From Saprospiraceae bacterium (GTDB lineage: Bacteria > Bacteroidota > Bacteroidia > Chitinophagales > Saprospiraceae), in contig JAWKLJ010000001.1 in assembly GCA_041392805.1 (NCBI GenBank), positions 3,100,001 through 3,164,000 on the forward strand: DNA of 64,000 nt, given 5' to 3'. The notes beneath the pieces were generated by a model that saw only the letters and a program-made list of their open reading frames with translations, ran no database searches and was not told the origin of the DNA. A program made the position numbers and the translations under genes. Position 1 is the first letter of the stretch; every line of letters starts with the position of its first letter. This document shows positions 61,060-64,000 of this stretch, piece after piece.

Positions 61060-61953
61060 CTATGCACTCTCCAGTGCAGCAGCACCGCCAACGATTTCGA
61101 GAATCTCATTGGTAATGGCTTCCTGACGAGCCTTATTGTACATGATTTTCAGGTCGCGGAGCAACTCTTCTGCATTATCAGTGGCCTTATCCATCGCCGT
61201 CATACGGGCACCATGCTCTGATGCATGGGTATCCAATAAGTACTTGTAGAATTGTGTCTGCAAAATACTTGGTACAAGGTGACTCAATAAACCCTCTTTA
61301 CTAGGTTCGAAGATATAATCTGCTTTGGTCTTTTCTCCCTCTTTCTTATCAATTTTTGCCACGGGCAAAAATTGTTCTACTTCAGCAAACTGCATCGCTG
61401 CATTCTTGAACCGACCATAGGCCACATCAATCGCATCAAATTCATGTGCTTGGAAAGCAGCCATCAAGCCTTTAGCAACACTAGACACCTTATCAAAAGT
61501 GAGGTCGCTAAAAATATCCATGTGATCCTTAATAAAATGTAGTTCAGGGTATCGACTTTTGAAATAATCAAACCCTTTCTTACCTATAAAAAGGATAGAA
61601 AGATTTCCTTTTGCCCGCTGTTCAGCATACTTGTTCTCGATCAAATTAACTGCCTCTTTTGCCACATTGGTATTGAAAGCACCACACAAACCACGGTTGG
61701 ATGTAACAACAACGATACACGCTTTTTGTATGGGCCTTGCTTTTCCAAATTCGGTATCTGCGTCGCCATCCAAATTGGATAAAATATTGCGCAACATTTC
61801 ATTCAACTTATTAGCGTATGGACGCATTTGCTGAATGGCTTGTTGTGCCTTGCGCAGTTTTGCAGCAGACACCAATTTCATCGCATTGGTAATCTGCTGT
61901 GTATTCTTTACCGAAGCAATCCTTATCCGTACCTCTTTTAAATTCGCAGCCAT
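61060..61953 (-). CDS. atpG: ATP synthase F1 subunit gamma
   Basis: 297 residues with both gamma termini: ANLKEVRIRIASVKNTQQIT at the start and TDNAEELLRDLKIMYNKARQE..EILEIVGGAAAL at the end, where the two helices form the rotor shaft. The middle carries the LCGAFNTNV motif. Last gene of this part of the operon (delta, alpha, gamma); the beta and epsilon genes are not in the window, as is common in Bacteroidota. A terminator follows. Confidence 0.95.
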   Translation of the reverse strand: MAANLKEVRIRIASVKNTQQITNAMKLVSAAKLRKAQQAIQQMRPYANKLNEMLRNILSNLDGDADTEFGKARPIQKACIVVVTSNRGLCGAFNTNVAKEAVNLIENKYAEQRAKGNLSILFIGKKGFDYFKSRYPELHFIKDHMDIFSDLTFDKVSSVAKGLMAAFQAHEFDAIDVAYGRFKNAAMQFAEVEQFLPVAKIDKKEGEKTKADYIFEPSKEGLLSHLVPSILQTQFYKYLLDTHASEHGARMTAMDKATDNAEELLRDLKIMYNKARQEAITNEILEIVGGAAALESA

Positions 61954-61990
61954 ATGTGAGAATTAAGCGGTTATCAGGAAATAACCAATA

Positions 61991-63592
61991 CTATTTATAC
62001 TGAGCCGTCATTTCGCCGGCCAATTTTTCTAAAGTTGACAAATCTTCGTCGTTCAGTTTACCTGCTTTGAAAGCTTTCAACACCTCAGGATGACGCAATT
62101 CCAATGCGGTAAGGAATACTTCTTCAAATTCCTTCACTTTTTCTACCGGAACATTACGCAACAACCCTTTAGTACCCAGGTAAATGATGGCCACTTGTTT
62201 TTCTACCGTTGATGGAGAATACTGTGGCTGCTTCAGGATTTCCACATTTCGCTTACCTTTTTCCAGGATGGCAGTGGTGGCAGCATCAAGGTCAGATCCG
62301 AATTTGGAGAATGCTTCCAACTCCCGGTACTGCGCCTGGTCTAATTTCAAGGTACCAGATACCTTTTTCATAGACTTGATTTGAGCATTACCTCCTACCC
62401 TTGATACAGAGATACCAACGTTGATGGCAGGTCGGATACCCGCATTAAACAAGGCAGATTCCAAGAAAATCTGACCATCCGTAATAGAGATTACGTTAGT
62501 CGGAATATAAGCAGAAACGTCACCAGCCTGGGTTTCGATGATTGGCAAAGCCGTCAAAGAACCACCCCCTTTTACCAAAGGCTCGCCATTAGCGTCTTTG
62601 CCATTCTTGAGTGATTCTGGCAAATCGTTCATACTACGAGCAATATCGTTGTTGTTGATGATCTTGGCTGCACGCTCTAACAAACGAGAGTGTAGGTAAA
62701 ATACATCACCAGGGTAAGCCTCACGGCCTGGAGGGCGACGAAGCAGCAAAGATACCTCCCGGTAAGCCACCGCCTGCTTTGACAAGTCATCGTAAATGAT
62801 CAGTGCAGGACGGCCGGTATCACGGAAGTACTCCCCGATGGCAGCACCAGCGAATGGAGCGTAAAACTGCAAAGGAGCAGGGTCTGCCGCAGAAGCTGAA
62901 ACGATAACGGTATAGTCCATCGCTCCGTTCTCTTCCAATGTTTTAGCCACTTGAGCCACAGTAGAAGATTTTTGTCCGGAAGCGACATATATACAATAGA
63001 CGGGTTCGCCGCGATCGTAGAATTCCTTTTGATTGATGATGGTATCCAGTGCAATAGCCGTCTTGCCCGTCTGGCGGTCACCAATAATCAACTCTCGTTG
63101 GCCACGACCGATTGGAATCATTGCGTCGATTGCTTTGATTCCGGTTTGAAGTGGTTCGTTTACCGGCTGACGATAGATTACCCCTGGTGCTTTGCGTTCC
63201 AATGGCATTTCATACAATTCTCCAGTAATGTCACCTTTACCATCGATAGGCTCACCCAATGGATTGACTACACGGCCAACAAAACCTTCTCCTGCACGAA
63301 GCGAAGCGATTTTGCCTGTCCGGTGTACACGAGAACCTTCACGGATGTGATCTCCGGCACCCATCAATACCACACCAACATTATCCTCTTCCAGGTTTAA
63401 TACAATAGCTTGTACACCGGTTTCAAATTCTACCAATTCACCGGCTTGGGCATTGTTCAAGCCATAAACACGGGCGATACCATCACCTACTTGCAAAACG
63501 GTTCCGTACTCTTCTAGTTCAGTTGCGCTGGAAAAACCGGAAAGCTGTTGCTTGAGTATCGCTGATATTTCATCAGGTTTTACATCAACCAT
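61991..63592 (-). CDS. atpA: ATP synthase F1 subunit alpha
   Basis: 533 residues. Walker A GDRQTGKTAIA, the catalytic-interface segment LLRRPPGREAYPGDVFYLHSRLLERAAK and the ALFNAGIRPAINVGISVSRVGG motif are all present. The N-terminal beta barrel and C-terminal helical domain are complete. It is 33 bp after atpH and 37 bp before atpG on the minus strand. Confidence 0.97.
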   Translation of the reverse strand: MVDVKPDEISAILKQQLSGFSSATELEEYGTVLQVGDGIARVYGLNNAQAGELVEFETGVQAIVLNLEEDNVGVVLMGAGDHIREGSRVHRTGKIASLRAGEGFVGRVVNPLGEPIDGKGDITGELYEMPLERKAPGVIYRQPVNEPLQTGIKAIDAMIPIGRGQRELIIGDRQTGKTAIALDTIINQKEFYDRGEPVYCIYVASGQKSSTVAQVAKTLEENGAMDYTVIVSASAADPAPLQFYAPFAGAAIGEYFRDTGRPALIIYDDLSKQAVAYREVSLLLRRPPGREAYPGDVFYLHSRLLERAAKIINNNDIARSMNDLPESLKNGKDANGEPLVKGGGSLTALPIIETQAGDVSAYIPTNVISITDGQIFLESALFNAGIRPAINVGISVSRVGGNAQIKSMKKVSGTLKLDQAQYRELEAFSKFGSDLDAATTAILEKGKRNVEILKQPQYSPSTVEKQVAIIYLGTKGLLRNVPVEKVKEFEEVFLTALELRHPEVLKAFKAGKLNDEDLSTLEKLAGEMTAQYK

Positions 63593-63625
63593 AATTCTTT
63601 GGAATTTACGTTTAGCGATTTATTA

Positions 63626-64000
63626 TCAACGAGCTATAATACTAGAGATGTATTTGTTGTCTCTAAAGCCCTTCTTAAGCTCTTCTAGTTTATTGGCCAC
63701 ACTGGCATCATAAACATTATCTTCAAATTCGAGGATGAATCCACCAATTAGCGCAGGATCAACTTCGATAGAAATATCTACTTTGTCGTCTGTCGTGCTA
63801 CTTCCTATCAGCTTAGCCTTGATACCTGCTAATGCTTCCGGGCTCAATGGCTCTGCTGTCGTCAATTTAACATTGGAGATGTGCTGAAGCTTTTTGTATT
63901 GCAGCAAAAATTCGCTAGCAATTTCAGGTAGATAGGCTTCCCTTCCCTTGCTGATCAAAATATTCAAAAAAGCCATGGTCAGCTCACCATACTTGTCGGC
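63626..64000 (-). CDS. atpH: ATP synthase F1 subunit delta, N-terminus beyond the window
   Basis: The frame is open to the right window edge (8 codons beyond an internal Met at 63976), so this is the C-terminal 124 residues of a ~180-residue protein. MAFLNILISKGREAYLPEIASEF and the C-terminal VDPALIGGFILEFEDNVYDASVANKLEELKK are characteristic of the delta (OSCP) subunit linking F1 to the stator. It begins the visible part of the operon atpH-atpA-atpG. Confidence 0.92.
   Translation of the reverse strand, partial: ADKYGELTMAFLNILISKGREAYLPEIASEFLLQYKKLQHISNVKLTTAEPLSPEALAGIKAKLIGSSTTDDKVDISIEVDPALIGGFILEFEDNVYDASVANKLEELKKGFRDNKYISSIIAR

Overview
The window reads as a chromosome segment of a Bacteroidota bacterium, most likely a free-living member of the Saprospiria/Chitinophaga side of the phylum. 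Evidence: a type-B gliding/T9SS C-terminal sorting domain (44147-45925), many lipoproteins, LytS/LytTR two-component genes, CzcA fused to an outer-membrane factor, an ATP synthase block in the order delta-alpha-gamma, and moderate GC with AT-rich intergenic DNA. No rRNA, tRNA or CRISPR array was seen.

Layout. 1-4410 (minus): class III aminotransferase, Na+/solute symporter and a Tat-exported amidohydrolase (cut by the window edge), apparently one operon. 4620-10850: an AT-rich, all-plus accessory stretch with a broken UPF0175/DUF3368 toxin-antitoxin module between 81-bp direct repeats, then a VOC protein, FAD oxidoreductase, small lipoprotein, esterase and class C serine hydrolase. 10897-16619 (plus): S10 carboxypeptidase, a catalytically degenerate MoxR-type AAA protein with an EAD11-like C-terminus, an FG-GAP-like lipoprotein, an M19 dipeptidase. 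16683-18697 (minus): YHS protein, SnoaL-like protein, AraC regulator with two DNA-binding domains. 19073-22329 (plus): cbpA-cbpM, methyltransferase, a DUF6544-like membrane protein. 22331-28825: NylB-like hydrolase, a ParE/RelE toxin-antitoxin pair, and the DUF1549/DUF1553 plus DUF1501 secreted pair. 28892-31760 (minus): LytTR regulator, a pseudo-histidine kinase and its intact paralogue. 32124-34316: serine hydrolase and lipoprotein. 34440-35290: seven tandem ~112-bp repeats. 35287-43558 (minus): membrane-anchored MutS-like ATPase and a divalent-metal RND efflux operon with a candidate operator at 43568-43598. 44147-51809 (minus): T9SS-sorted protein and a tripartite RND efflux operon. 52171-60849: two convergent operons, described next. 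61060-64000 (minus): atpG, atpA and partial atpH.

The most interesting regions are these. (1) The pseudo-MoxR/EAD11 protein at 12462-13682 looks like an orphan scaffold of an EAD-based conflict system. (2) At 52171-60199 a secreted dikinase resembling glucan water dikinase and a class A-like serine hydrolase converge on an operon encoding a second class A-like hydrolase and an ATP/ADP-translocase-like protein with a HEAT tail; together they suggest, as inference only, nucleotide-dependent phosphorylation outside the cytoplasm. (3) The LytS-type kinase at 29608-30663 has lost its phospho-acceptor His and ATP-binding motifs but sits between an intact paralogue and a LytTR regulator. (4) The AraC protein at 17633-18697 has a tandem DNA-binding domain, and its start codon lies in the end of a short dispersed element present in three copies.
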